The position numbers and the translations under genes were made by a program. Below are positions 8,778 through 17,545 of a DNA stretch of 64,000 bases, in pieces. Positions within the stretch are counted from its first letter, which is position 1, and the number at the start of each line of letters is the position of its first letter. Where the stretch lies: the NCBI RefSeq assembly GCF_019083965.1, contig NZ_JAHRCY010000007.1, forward strand, positions 379,157 to 443,156. Reading direction: 5' to 3'. The stretch comes from Catellatospora tritici (GTDB lineage Bacteria > Actinomycetota > Actinomycetes > Mycobacteriales > Micromonosporaceae). Below the pieces are notes generated by a model that saw only the letters and a list, made by a program, of their open reading frames with translations, was not told the origin of the DNA and did no database searches.

Positions 8778-9281
8778 GTGGGTATCGCGACGCTGATCTT
8801 CCTGGTCATCGGGGCCATGGGCATCGTCCTGGCCGCGGTCGCCATGCTCGGTGGCGACCTGCTCGACCTCGGTGACGGATTCGTCTCCACCGAGCTCGTG
8901 GCTTCGTTCGTCGGCGGGTTCGGCTTCGCCGCCGCCATCCTCAACGAACTGGTCGGCGGCGATGTCGGCCTGATCGCGGTGCTCGCGCTGGGCCTGGCGG
9001 CGGCGATCCCCATCGCCGTGCTTACCGGTCTGCTGGCCAACCGCCTCGGCGACATGCCCACCGATGCCACCCCGACCCGCGCCGACCTGGTCGGCACCCG
9101 GGGCGTCGTGGTGACGCCGGTGCCCGCCGGCGGCTACGGCGAGGTGCGGATCCGCATCGGCGGCCAGCCCGTGAAGCTCGGCGCCCGCGCCGACCGGCCC
9201 GTACCGCTGGGCATGAAGGTCCTCGTGGTCGAGGCCCTCAGTGACACCAGCGTGTACGTTCGGGAACTCCCCGAGCAGTAG
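8778..9281 (+). CDS. NfeD-like membrane protein
   Basis: A 167-residue protein with N-terminal hydrophobic segments (residues 3-30 and 55-85) and a C-terminal OB-fold-like domain (about 100-167, DLVGTRGVVVTPVPAGGYGEV...GMKVLVVE). This is the short NfeD arrangement without the ClpP-like protease domain. Members of this family are encoded with, and thought to work with, flotillins, and the next gene is a flotillin. The start at 8778 is chosen for its leaderless -10 box. A TTG at 8751 is an alternative but lies next to the hairpin repeat. Confidence 0.82.
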   Translation: MGIATLIFLVIGAMGIVLAAVAMLGGDLLDLGDGFVSTELVASFVGGFGFAAAILNELVGGDVGLIAVLALGLAAAIPIAVLTGLLANRLGDMPTDATPTRADLVGTRGVVVTPVPAGGYGEVRIRIGGQPVKLGARADRPVPLGMKVLVVEALSDTSVYVRELPEQ

Positions 9282-9324
9282 CTCCTCCGGCGGCACGCGC
9301 TGCCGCCCAGTCAGAAGGAAGGCA

Positions 9325-10800
9325 ATGTCACTCCTCTACATCGCGATCGCCGGCGGCGTACTGCTGCTGCTTCTGGTCGTCCTGTTCGTGCTGTCACGGA
9401 TCAAGGTGGCCGGGCCCAACGAGGCGTTCATCGTCACCGGCCGCAAGGGCCGCAGCATCGAGTCCGCCGACGGCGTCCGCTCCACCGACCTGTCCGGCCA
9501 GAAGGTCGTCATGGGCGCCTCGGTGTTCGTGCTGCCGGTCGTGCAGAAGCTGCAGGTGCTCGACCTGTCCAGCCGCCGTATCCACGTGGAGATCACCGGC
9601 GCGGTCAGCAAGCAGGGCATCCGGGCCAACCTCCAGGGCGTCGCGATCGTCAAGGTCGGCGGTACCGAGGATGCCATCCGCGCCTCGGCGCAGCGGTTCC
9701 TGCACCAGCAGGCTGAGATCGAGGAGTTCACCCGCGAGGTGCTCGCCGGTGCGCTGCGCTCCATCGTCGGCCGACTCACCATCGAGGAGATCATCCGCGA
9801 CCGGGCCGCGTTCGCCAGCGCGGTGGCCGAGGAGGCGGAGCACTCGATGACCAACCAGGGTCTGGTGCTCGACACCTTCCAGCTCCAGGACATCCTCGCC
9901 GAGGGGTCGTACCTGCAGGACCTGGGTCGGCCCGAGGCCGCCCGGGTGCTCAAGGACGCCGCCATCGCCGAGGCCGTCGCCCGCCAGCAGGCGGAGCAGG
10001 CCCGGCTGCTGGCCGAGGAGTCGATCGCCGAGGCCCAGCGCAACCTGGCCCTCAAGCAGGCCGCCATCCAGGCCGAGATCGACGCCGCCAAGGCCGTCTC
10101 CGCCGCCGCCGGTCCGCTGGCCGAGGCCGAGCGCCAGCAGATCATCATCGCCGAGCAGCGAAAGGTCGCCGAGCAGAACGCCGAGCTCAAGCAGCGGCAG
10201 CTCGACACCGAGGTCCGCAAGCCCGCCGACGCGGCGCGGTACAAGGTCGAGCAGGAGGCCGAGGCCGACCGCAACGCCCGGGTGCTCGCCGCCGACGCGG
10301 CCCGCCAGGCGACCATCGCCGCCGCGCAGGCCAACGCCGAGCAGGCGCGGCTCACCGGTGAGGGTGAGCGGGCGCGGCGTGCCGCGCTGGCCGAGGCCAA
10401 CGCCATCGAAGGTGCCAAGGAGGGTGAGGCGGAGCAGCGCCGCCGGTCGGCCATCGCGGAGGCGGTCGAGCGGGAAGGTACCGCCAACGCCGCGGCGATC
10501 CTGGCCACGGGTCAGTCCGAGGCCGAGGCCATGCGCCTCAAGGCCGAGGCGTTCGCCCAGTACAACGAGGCGGCCGTGCTCGATCTGCTGGTCAAGGTGC
10601 TGCCCCAGGTGGTGGCGGCCGCGGCCGCGCCGATGAGCGCCATCGACAAGATGACCGTGATCTCCACCGACGGCGCCAGCTCGCTGACCAAGTCCGTCGC
10701 CTCGAACGTGGCGCAGGGCCTGCAGCTGGGCACGGACCTGACCGGTATCGACCTGCCCGCGCTGCTGGCCAAGGTCACCGGCGCGGCTCGCGAGAGCTGA
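9325..10800 (+). CDS. flotillin / SPFH-domain protein
   Basis: A 491-residue membrane-scaffold protein. A hydrophobic N-terminal anchor (residues 3-27) is followed by the SPFH/band-7 domain (about 30-190, with ISKQGIRANLQGVAIVKVGG-type strands). A long Ala/Glu/Gln-rich coiled coil follows (about 215-400), then a C-terminal segment resembling flotillin tails. Flotillins organise membrane microdomains. The ATG at 9325 has GAAGGAA upstream. It lies 43 bp downstream of the nfeD-like gene, forming the usual two-gene unit, and a strong hairpin follows. Confidence 0.93.
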   Translation: MSLLYIAIAGGVLLLLLVVLFVLSRIKVAGPNEAFIVTGRKGRSIESADGVRSTDLSGQKVVMGASVFVLPVVQKLQVLDLSSRRIHVEITGAVSKQGIRANLQGVAIVKVGGTEDAIRASAQRFLHQQAEIEEFTREVLAGALRSIVGRLTIEEIIRDRAAFASAVAEEAEHSMTNQGLVLDTFQLQDILAEGSYLQDLGRPEAARVLKDAAIAEAVARQQAEQARLLAEESIAEAQRNLALKQAAIQAEIDAAKAVSAAAGPLAEAERQQIIIAEQRKVAEQNAELKQRQLDTEVRKPADAARYKVEQEAEADRNARVLAADAARQATIAAAQANAEQARLTGEGERARRAALAEANAIEGAKEGEAEQRRRSAIAEAVEREGTANAAAILATGQSEAEAMRLKAEAFAQYNEAAVLDLLVKVLPQVVAAAAAPMSAIDKMTVISTDGASSLTKSVASNVAQGLQLGTDLTGIDLPALLAKVTGAARES

Positions 10801-10810
10801 GTTCCCCACC

Positions 10811-10850
10811 GGGCCGGCGTTCCCCGTCGTAGCACGGGGGCGCCGGCCCC
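10811..10850 (+). terminator. hairpin terminator after flotillin gene
   Basis: GGGCCGGCG ... CGCCGGCCC forms a long GC-rich stem, with an inner CCCCGT/ACGGGG, just past the flotillin stop codon. Confidence 0.7.
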
Positions 10851-10899
10851 GTTCATGCCAGCGGGTTGTTGCGTTCACGTACGACCGGCCGAAGGCACG

Positions 10900-10905
10900 T
10901 AGGGT
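10900..10905 (+). promoter_or_regulatory. -10 box (TAGGGT) for leaderless MFS gene
   Basis: TAGGGT lies 7 nt upstream of the GTG at 10913, a leaderless arrangement that fixes the start. Confidence 0.55.
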
Positions 10906-10912
10906 GGGTGAC

Positions 10913-12253
10913 GTGCCGCACCCCGTGATCCCGAACACCACCGACAGCACCGCGCCGGTCGCGTCCTCGCGCGCGATCCTGGCCGGCGGGCCGTTCCGGC
11001 GGCTGCTGGCGACCCGGCTGACCAGCCAGGTCGCCGACGGGTGGTTCCAGGCGGGTCTGGGCGGGGCGCTGCTGTTCAACCCGGAGAAGCAGAGCAGCCC
11101 CGTCGCCATCGCGGCCGGGTTCGCGATCCTGCTGTTGCCGTACTCGGTGCTCGGGCCGTACGTCGGTGTGCTGCTGGACCGCTGGGACCGCCGGGCCTCG
11201 CTGTCGTTCGCGAACATCGCCCGCGCGGTGATGGTGATCCCGTGCGCGGCGCTGCTGTGGTCGGGGCTGCAGGGCGTCGGTTTCGCCGTCTCCGCGCTCA
11301 TCGTCATCGCGATCAACCGGTTCTTCCTGGCCGGGCTGTCCGCCTCGTTACCGCACGTGGTGGAGGACCGCAAGCTGGTCCCGGCCAACGCGCTCGCCTC
11401 AACGCTGGGCACCATCTGCTACTCGATCGGGTTGTTCAGCTCAGCGGTGCTGATCGGCCTGCACGTCGTCGGCGGCGACCGCCACGGGTACGGCCTGATC
11501 TGCGCCTCCGCCGCCGTCGGCTACCTGCTGTCCGGCCTGCTGGCGCGCTCGCTGTTCCAGCCCGGCGAGCTCGGCCCGCTGGCCGAGGAGCGACGGACCG
11601 GCAGGCTGCTGCAGGCGCTGGTCGAGGTGTTCCGGGGCATGGTCGAGGGGGCGCGTCACCTGGCCGGTCGGCGCAAGGCCGCGCGGGTGATGCTGCTGCA
11701 GGCGGGCTACCGCTACTTCTACGGCGTGCTCACCCTCGCCACACTGCTGCTCTACAGCCGCTACTTCGGCAACAGCACCGAGCGGTCGGGGCAGTCGCTG
11801 CTGTCGCTGGGGCTCGTGGTGATCCTCGGCGCGGCCGGGGTGGCGCTGGCCGCCGTCATCACGCCGTTGGCGGTGCGCTGGTGGGACGCGCGGCGCTGGC
11901 TGGTCGCGGTGGTCGCGGGCGTGGGTGTGGTGGTGCTGCTCTTCGGCCTGCCGTTCCGGCAGTCACCGCTGCTGGTGGCCGTGTTCCTGGTGAACGTCGC
12001 CGCGCAGAGCATCAAGATCATCGTTGACGCCACGCTGCAGCACGAGTGCGACGACGCCTACCGCGGGCGGATCTTCAGCGTGAACGACACCCTGTTCAAC
12101 CTGCTCTGGGTCGGCGGCCTGTTCACCGCCGCGTTCACGCTGCCGCCCAACGGCAAGTCCGTCCTCGCGCTGGTCCTGACCGCCGCGTCGTTCATGCTGC
12201 TCGCGTTCTGGTACGCCACAGCCTCGCGCCCGGACCGACCGACCCCCGCCTGA
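10913..12253 (+). CDS. MFS transporter
   Basis: A 446-residue membrane protein with about 10-12 hydrophobic helices. The loop YVGVLLDRWDRR between the second and third helices matches the MFS G-x-x-x-D-R-x-x-R/K signature, and TRLTSQVADGWFQAGLG opens the first helix, as in DHA3-type drug/macrolide exporters. It is monocistronic: a terminator precedes it, its own -10 box fixes the GTG start, and it converges with cca. The substrate cannot be told from sequence. The next in-frame upstream GTG (10904) falls inside the -10 box and is unlikely. Confidence 0.88.
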   Translation: MPHPVIPNTTDSTAPVASSRAILAGGPFRRLLATRLTSQVADGWFQAGLGGALLFNPEKQSSPVAIAAGFAILLLPYSVLGPYVGVLLDRWDRRASLSFANIARAVMVIPCAALLWSGLQGVGFAVSALIVIAINRFFLAGLSASLPHVVEDRKLVPANALASTLGTICYSIGLFSSAVLIGLHVVGGDRHGYGLICASAAVGYLLSGLLARSLFQPGELGPLAEERRTGRLLQALVEVFRGMVEGARHLAGRRKAARVMLLQAGYRYFYGVLTLATLLLYSRYFGNSTERSGQSLLSLGLVVILGAAGVALAAVITPLAVRWWDARRWLVAVVAGVGVVVLLFGLPFRQSPLLVAVFLVNVAAQSIKIIVDATLQHECDDAYRGRIFSVNDTLFNLLWVGGLFTAAFTLPPNGKSVLALVLTAASFMLLAFWYATASRPDRPTPA

Positions 12254-12386
12254 TCATCTGACTTGCCCGGCGATCGGCCGTTTCAGGGGCCATACGGTGA
12301 CCGACTGCCCGGCAGTTCGAGGATCCTGGGCCCACGACCGCCCCGCGAGGGCCCGACCGCCGCCGCTCCCGCGAGTGCCCGCCGGG

Positions 12387-13835
12387 TCAGGCTTCCGGGA
12401 TGAGGCCTTCGGCTCTGGCCCAGCGCTGCAACTCCGCCTCGGCCTCGTCGCGGTCGAGCGGCCCGCGCTCCAGCCGCAGCTCCTTGAGGTGCTTCCAGGC
12501 ACGGCCGACGATCGGACCCGGCGGAACGCCGAGCAGCTCCATAATCGCGTTGCCGTCCAGGTCCGGGCGGACCCGAGCCAGGTCCTCGGCCTCCTGTAGC
12601 TGCGCGATGCGCTGCTCCAGCGCGTCGTAGTCGGCGGCCAGCTGGGCTGCCTTACGTCTGTTGCGGGTGGTGCAGTCGGAGCGGGTGAGCTTGTGCAGCC
12701 GGTTGAGCTGGTCGGCGGCGTCGGTGACGTACCGGCGCACCGCCGAGTCGGTCCACTCGCCCCGGCCGTACCCGTAGAAGCGCAGGTGCAGCGCGACCAG
12801 CTGGACCACCGGCGTGATGACGTCCTTGGGGAACTTCATCAGCTTGAGGCGCGACTTGGCCAGGCGGGCGCCGACCATCTCGTGGTGGTGGAAACTCACG
12901 CCGCCGTCGGCGCCCACGGCCTTGGTGGCGGGCTTGCCGATGTCGTGCAGCAGCGCGGCCAGCCGCAGCACCAGGTCGGGACCGCCGTCGACGGTGTCGA
13001 AGCCGACCGCGTTGGCGACCACCTTGAGCGTGTGCTCGTACACGTCCTTGTGCTGGGCGTGCTCGTCGATCTCCAGCTTCAGCCCAGCCAGCTCGGGCAG
13101 GAACTGGTCGGCCAGGCCGGTGTCGACCAGCAGCCGCAGGCCGGTGACCGGGTCGGCGCCGAGCATCAGCTTGCTGAACTCGTCGCGGATGCGCTCGGCC
13201 GTGATCCGCTGGAGGTCGGCCGACATCCGCTCCATCGCCTCGACCACCGATGGCTCGACCTCGAAGCGCAGCTGCGCGGCGAACCGGGCCGCGCGCAGCA
13301 TGCGCAGCGGGTCGTCGCCGAACGACTGCTGCGGCGTGCCGGGGGTACGGATCACCCGCGCGGCCAGGTCCCGCAGCCCGCCGAAGGGGTCGGCGAACTC
13401 GTGCCCCGGCAGGCTCACCGCCATCGCGTTGACCGTGAAGTCGCGGCGCACCAGGTCGTCGTGCAGGTTCGTGCCGTACTGCACCTGGGGGTTGCGGCTG
13501 ATCCCGTCGTAGGACTCCGCGCGGTAGGTGGTGATCTCCAGCCGCAGGCCCGAGCGCTGGGCGCCGATGGTGCCGAACTCGCGACCGGTCTCCCAGGTCG
13601 CCTCGGCCCAGCCCTTCAGCAGGCGCAGCGTCTCGTCCGGGTGCGCGTCGGTGCAGAAGTCGAGGTCGTCGCCGAGCCGCCCCAACAGGGCGTCACGGAC
13701 GGAACCGCCCACGAGGTGCAGTTGGTGACCGGCCTTGGCGAACCGGCGACCCAGTTCGTCGGCGACGGGGGAGACGCGCAACAGCTCGGTGACGGCGTTG
13801 CGCTGGGCTTCGGAGAGCGGAGTGGAGGGCGACAT
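12387..13835 (-). CDS. cca: CCA tRNA nucleotidyltransferase / polynucleotide adenylyltransferase family
   Basis: A 482-residue enzyme that adds or repairs the 3' CCA end of tRNAs. The nucleotidyltransferase head shows GGSVRDALLG and the catalytic DDLDF pair (about residues 43-60). RRDFTVNAMA and DPLRMLRAARFAAQL follow, and an HD domain (ALLHDIGKPATK) is present near 275-290. Length fits the actinobacterial HD-containing class. It is divergently transcribed from murJ, the same arrangement as Rv3907c/Rv3910, but the two intervening M. tuberculosis genes (mutT4 and Rv3909) are absent here. Confidence 0.96.
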   Translation of the reverse strand: MSPSTPLSEAQRNAVTELLRVSPVADELGRRFAKAGHQLHLVGGSVRDALLGRLGDDLDFCTDAHPDETLRLLKGWAEATWETGREFGTIGAQRSGLRLEITTYRAESYDGISRNPQVQYGTNLHDDLVRRDFTVNAMAVSLPGHEFADPFGGLRDLAARVIRTPGTPQQSFGDDPLRMLRAARFAAQLRFEVEPSVVEAMERMSADLQRITAERIRDEFSKLMLGADPVTGLRLLVDTGLADQFLPELAGLKLEIDEHAQHKDVYEHTLKVVANAVGFDTVDGGPDLVLRLAALLHDIGKPATKAVGADGGVSFHHHEMVGARLAKSRLKLMKFPKDVITPVVQLVALHLRFYGYGRGEWTDSAVRRYVTDAADQLNRLHKLTRSDCTTRNRRKAAQLAADYDALEQRIAQLQEAEDLARVRPDLDGNAIMELLGVPPGPIVGRAWKHLKELRLERGPLDRDEAEAELQRWARAEGLIPEA

Positions 13836-13880
13836 CGATCATCCAGCCTACTTGGCGGGCTGCTCAGCCTGATTCGCAGG

Positions 13881-13886
13881 TATGGT
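13881..13886 (+). promoter_or_regulatory. -10 box (TATGGT) for leaderless murJ
   Basis: TATGGT sits 7 nt before the ATG at 13894 in the 58-bp gap between the divergent cca and murJ genes, favouring a leaderless murJ transcript. Confidence 0.55.
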
Positions 13887-13893
13887 GCATGCC

Positions 13894-15633
13894 ATGACCG
13901 CCCCCGATCGCCTCCCCCCGATCGACGCCGCCGATCACACCGCTGTGCTGCCACGGCTGGTGTCCGACGGGCTGCCCGCCGAGGAGCTGGAGGCCGCGGC
14001 CGAGCCCAGCTTCGAGGACGAGCACAAGGGTGCGGCCGGTAACTCGATGCTCATGGCGGTCGGCTCGCTGGTCAGCCGAGGCACGGGCTTCCTGCGTACC
14101 GCGGTGCTGACGGCCGCCATCGGCACCGAGGTGCTGGGCGACACGTACACCACGGCGCAGATCTTCCCCGGCATGATCTACGAGCTGCTGCTCGGCGGCA
14201 TTCTGTCCAGCGTGCTGGTGCCGATGCTGGTCCGCGCGCGCAAGACGGACCCGGACCGGGGCGAGGCGTACACGCAGCGGTTGCTGACGATCACCATGAT
14301 CGTGCTGGGCATCACCACCGTGCTCGCGGTGATCTGCGCCCCGCTGCTGTCGCTGACCTACGCCAGCGGCAACCCGCAGGAGTACCGCGACCTGATCACG
14401 GCCCTGTCGTACCTGATGCTGCCGACGATCTTCTTCTACGGCGTGACCGGTCTGTGCAGCGCGGTGCTGAACACCCGGGGCAGGTTCGGGCCCCCCATGT
14501 GGACCCCGATCCTCAACAACATCGTGGTCATCGGCACCGGCATCGCGTTCATGGTCATCTACCACGACAAGCCGGTCACCGACCCGAGCCAGGTGACCCG
14601 GGGCGAGATCCTGCTGCTCGGCGGCGGCGTGCTGCTCGGCATCCTGATCCAGTCGATCGGCCTGCTGCCGGCGCTGCGCAAGGTGGGCTTCCGCTGGCGG
14701 CTGAGGTTCGGCTTCCGCGAGCTCGGCCTGCGGCGGCTGGCGCGCATCGGCGGCTGGATGCTCTGCTACGTGATCGTCAACCAACTCGCGCTGCTGGTGA
14801 TGACGAACCTGCTCAACCGCGGTCAGAAGCACGGCCCCGGCCCCATGATCTACAACAACGTCTTCCTGCTGATGATGATGGCGCACGGCATCATCGCCGT
14901 ATCGATCATCACGGCGCTGCTGCCCCGGATGAGCGCCGCCGCCGCCGACGGGCGTGCGAGCGACATCGCCGCCGACCTGGGCCGCGGCATCCGCATGGTG
15001 TCCGTGGTCATCGCGCCGATCGCGGTCACCTACGCCGTCCTGGCGCTGCCGATCGCCATCGCGCTGTTCGAGCGCGGTGCCGTCAACCGGGAAGCCTCGA
15101 TCCACACCGCGCCGGTGCTGATGGTGGCGGGCCTGGCGCTGCTGCCGTTCGCGATCAGCCAGCTGTTCAACTTCAGCTACTACGCCATGCAGGACACGAA
15201 GACCCCCGCCCTGATCAACCTCCCGGTGATCTCACTGCGACTGGCGCTGCAGCTCGGCTGGATCGCCGCGTTCGCGATCAGCACCACCGCGGTCGGCATG
15301 ATGTTCGGCAACGCGGTCTCCTACATCGCGGCCGCGCTGTTCTCGGCGGTGCTGCTCAAGCGCCGGATCGGTCTGATCGGCCTGCGCCGGATCTCCACCA
15401 CGCTGGCCAAGGTGCTGGTCGCGGCGCTGATCGCGGCGGCGGCCGGCTGGGGCAGCGTCAAGCTGCTCTACATGGGCGCCACCCAGAGCTCCGTCAGCAG
15501 CCTCACCGCCTGGGTCACCCTCATCTTCGGCGGCCTGATCATCTGCGGCGTGTACGGCGCGGTCACCCTCGCCCTGCGCGTGGAAGAGGTCCACGACGTC
15601 CTCGGCATGGTCCGCCGTCGCCTCGGCAGGTGA
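13894..15633 (+). CDS. murJ: lipid II flippase MurJ (MviN)
   Basis: A 579-residue multi-pass protein of the MOP superfamily that flips lipid II across the membrane. An acidic N-terminal tail of about 45 residues precedes NSMLMAVGSLVSRGTGFLRT, the typical first helix of MurJ. About 14 hydrophobic helices follow, with GVLLGILIQSIGLLPAL and FERGAVN-type MurJ segments. M. tuberculosis MurJ carries a C-terminal pseudokinase domain. Here the protein ends after the membrane part and the pseudokinase is encoded separately at 17546. The start is set by the leaderless -10 box; an ATG at 13882 is also in frame. Confidence 0.95.
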   Translation: MTAPDRLPPIDAADHTAVLPRLVSDGLPAEELEAAAEPSFEDEHKGAAGNSMLMAVGSLVSRGTGFLRTAVLTAAIGTEVLGDTYTTAQIFPGMIYELLLGGILSSVLVPMLVRARKTDPDRGEAYTQRLLTITMIVLGITTVLAVICAPLLSLTYASGNPQEYRDLITALSYLMLPTIFFYGVTGLCSAVLNTRGRFGPPMWTPILNNIVVIGTGIAFMVIYHDKPVTDPSQVTRGEILLLGGGVLLGILIQSIGLLPALRKVGFRWRLRFGFRELGLRRLARIGGWMLCYVIVNQLALLVMTNLLNRGQKHGPGPMIYNNVFLLMMMAHGIIAVSIITALLPRMSAAAADGRASDIAADLGRGIRMVSVVIAPIAVTYAVLALPIAIALFERGAVNREASIHTAPVLMVAGLALLPFAISQLFNFSYYAMQDTKTPALINLPVISLRLALQLGWIAAFAISTTAVGMMFGNAVSYIAAALFSAVLLKRRIGLIGLRRISTTLAKVLVAALIAAAAGWGSVKLLYMGATQSSVSSLTAWVTLIFGGLIICGVYGAVTLALRVEEVHDVLGMVRRRLGR

Positions 15634-15671
15634 CCCCCGCCCGCCGGGCGCAAGCTTCGCAGCCCGGGTAG

Positions 15672-15717
15672 GTGCAGTTTTGGGGAAACTGCGCTTATCC
15701 GGCCAAGATTCCAGCAC
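15672..15717. repeat. dispersed intergenic GCAGTTT palindrome, copy A
   Basis: GCAGTTT (15674-15680) and AAACTGC (15686-15692) form a stem, followed by CCAAGATTC. The same ingredients occur twice near 57344-57409. It lies between the convergent ends of murJ and the HerA-like gene and may also act as a terminator. Confidence 0.6.
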
Positions 15718-15751
15718 GTTCCCTGCACCCTGCCGGTAAGCGGGGGCGGCC

Positions 15752-17275
15752 TCAGCGGCGGCGTCGGGTGCCGAAGATGCTGCGGATGATGGCGGTGCCC
15801 GCCGCGGCGGCAGCCGTGGTGAGCAGGCGTTTGGTGGTCCGGGAGCCGAGGATCTGCTCGGCGAGGTTGGGGTCCGGCTTGGGTTGAGCCTGCCGCCCGG
15901 CGGGCGGGGGAGCGGCCTGCAGCGGGGGAGCGGCGGCGGCGATGCGCGCGGTGAGGATCTCGTACGCCGACTCGCGGTCCACCGGCTGGTTGTACTTCGT
16001 GCCCAGTGGCGAGGCGGCCACCACCGCCCCGAGCACCGTCGGGTCGACGGCCGCCATCAACGACTGCGGTGCGCGCAGCCGGGTCCAGGCCACCGGCGTC
16101 GGGGCGCCCTTCTCGTTGAGCACCGTGACGATCGCCTCACCCGTACCGAGCTGGGTCAGCACCTGCTGCAGGTCGTAGTCCGACTTCGGGAACGTCGACA
16201 CGGTCGCCTTGAGCGCCTTGGCGTCGTCCGGCGTGTACGCCCGCAGCGCGTGCTGGACCCGGTTGCCCAGCTGCGCCAGCACGTCGGCGTGCACGTCCTT
16301 CGGCGTCTGCGTGACGAAGAAGACACCTACTCCTTTGGAACGGATCAGCCGCACCGTCTGGGTGATCGATTCGAGGAACGCCTTGGACGCGTCCTTGAAC
16401 AGCAGGTGCGCCTCGTCGAAGAAGAAGACGAGCTTCGGCTTGTCGGGGTCGCCGACCTCGGGCAGCTCCTCGTACAGCTCGGCGAGCAGCCACATCAGGA
16501 AAGAGGAGAACAGCGCGGGCTGCGCGACCACCCCGGGCAGCTCCAGGATGGTGACCATGCCTCGGCCGTCGGGCGCCACCCGCAGCAGGTCGGGGGTGTC
16601 GAACTGGGGTTCGCCGAAGAACGCGTCCGCGCCCGCGTCGCTGAACCCGATCAGCTCGCGCAGCAGCACCCCGGCGGTCTGCTTGGACAGCCCGCCCAGG
16701 TTCTTCAGCTCGGCGGCGCCCTCGTCGGAGACCAGGTACTGGATCACCGCGCGCAGGTCCTTGATGTCGACCAGCGGCAGCGCCTTCTGGTCGGCGAAGT
16801 GGAACACCAGGTTGAGGGAGGACTGCTGCACCTCGGTGAGCCCGAGCACCTTGGACAGCAGCAGCGGCCCGAAATCGGTGACGGTCGCCCGGATCGGCAC
16901 CCCGACGCCTCTGCCGCCGAGGGTGAGGAACTCGCACGGGTACGCCGTCGGCGTCCACGGCTGGCCCAGCTCGGCCATCCGCTCCGTGATCCGGTCGGAC
17001 GCGGTGGCGGCGGCGGCCATACCGCTGACGTCGCCCTTGATGTCGGCGAGGAAGACCGGGACGCCGGCCGCGGACAACTGCTCGGCCATGACCTGCAGCG
17101 TCTTGGTCTTGCCGGTGCCGGTCGCGCCCGCGACCAGCCCGTGCCGGTTGAGCATGGCCAGCGGCAGGCGGATCGGGCACTGGGGATCGGCCTTGCCGTC
17201 GTCGACCACGAGAGCACCGAGTTCGAGCGTGGCTCCCGCGAAGGCGTACCCCGCCTTGATCGCCTCGGCATCCAT
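15752..17275 (-). CDS. HerA/FtsK-type ATPase, DUF853 helicase-like protein
   Basis: A 507-residue P-loop ATPase. Walker A is GATGTGKTKT (about residues 51-60) and Walker B is LVFFFDEAHLL (near 285). A conserved FFVTQTPKDVHADVLAQLGNR segment follows, matching DUF853/HerA-like proteins in which this region carries the sensor and arginine-finger residues. The C-terminal 60 residues are Pro/Ala-rich and end in RSIFGTRRRR. The family is thought to act on DNA or in membrane-associated translocation, but the substrate is unknown. It is inserted on the opposite strand between murJ and the pseudokinase, breaking the order seen in M. tuberculosis. Confidence 0.9.
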   Translation of the reverse strand: MDAEAIKAGYAFAGATLELGALVVDDGKADPQCPIRLPLAMLNRHGLVAGATGTGKTKTLQVMAEQLSAAGVPVFLADIKGDVSGMAAAATASDRITERMAELGQPWTPTAYPCEFLTLGGRGVGVPIRATVTDFGPLLLSKVLGLTEVQQSSLNLVFHFADQKALPLVDIKDLRAVIQYLVSDEGAAELKNLGGLSKQTAGVLLRELIGFSDAGADAFFGEPQFDTPDLLRVAPDGRGMVTILELPGVVAQPALFSSFLMWLLAELYEELPEVGDPDKPKLVFFFDEAHLLFKDASKAFLESITQTVRLIRSKGVGVFFVTQTPKDVHADVLAQLGNRVQHALRAYTPDDAKALKATVSTFPKSDYDLQQVLTQLGTGEAIVTVLNEKGAPTPVAWTRLRAPQSLMAAVDPTVLGAVVAASPLGTKYNQPVDRESAYEILTARIAAAAPPLQAAPPPAGRQAQPKPDPNLAEQILGSRTTKRLLTTAAAAAGTAIIRSIFGTRRRR

Positions 17276-17545
17276 CAGCGCCCCCTGCCTGTTTTGCCCG
17301 ATATGGAGGAAGCGTAGCCACTTTGTGTCCTACGCAGGGAGTATCTGACTCGGCGGGTGGTATACGTTCGAATCCGAGAACGGGGCGCCTTACCGGTACG
17401 CCGATCCGTCGGATAGCTGTAAGGTCGCACTCGGCAACCGAGCGGAGCGCCTAGGCTCTCTAAGTAGCGGACGGCGTCCTCGCGACTTCGGCGGCGGCCG
17501 AAGTCATCGATGCGAAGACACACTGCTTCACGAGGGGGAGGACGG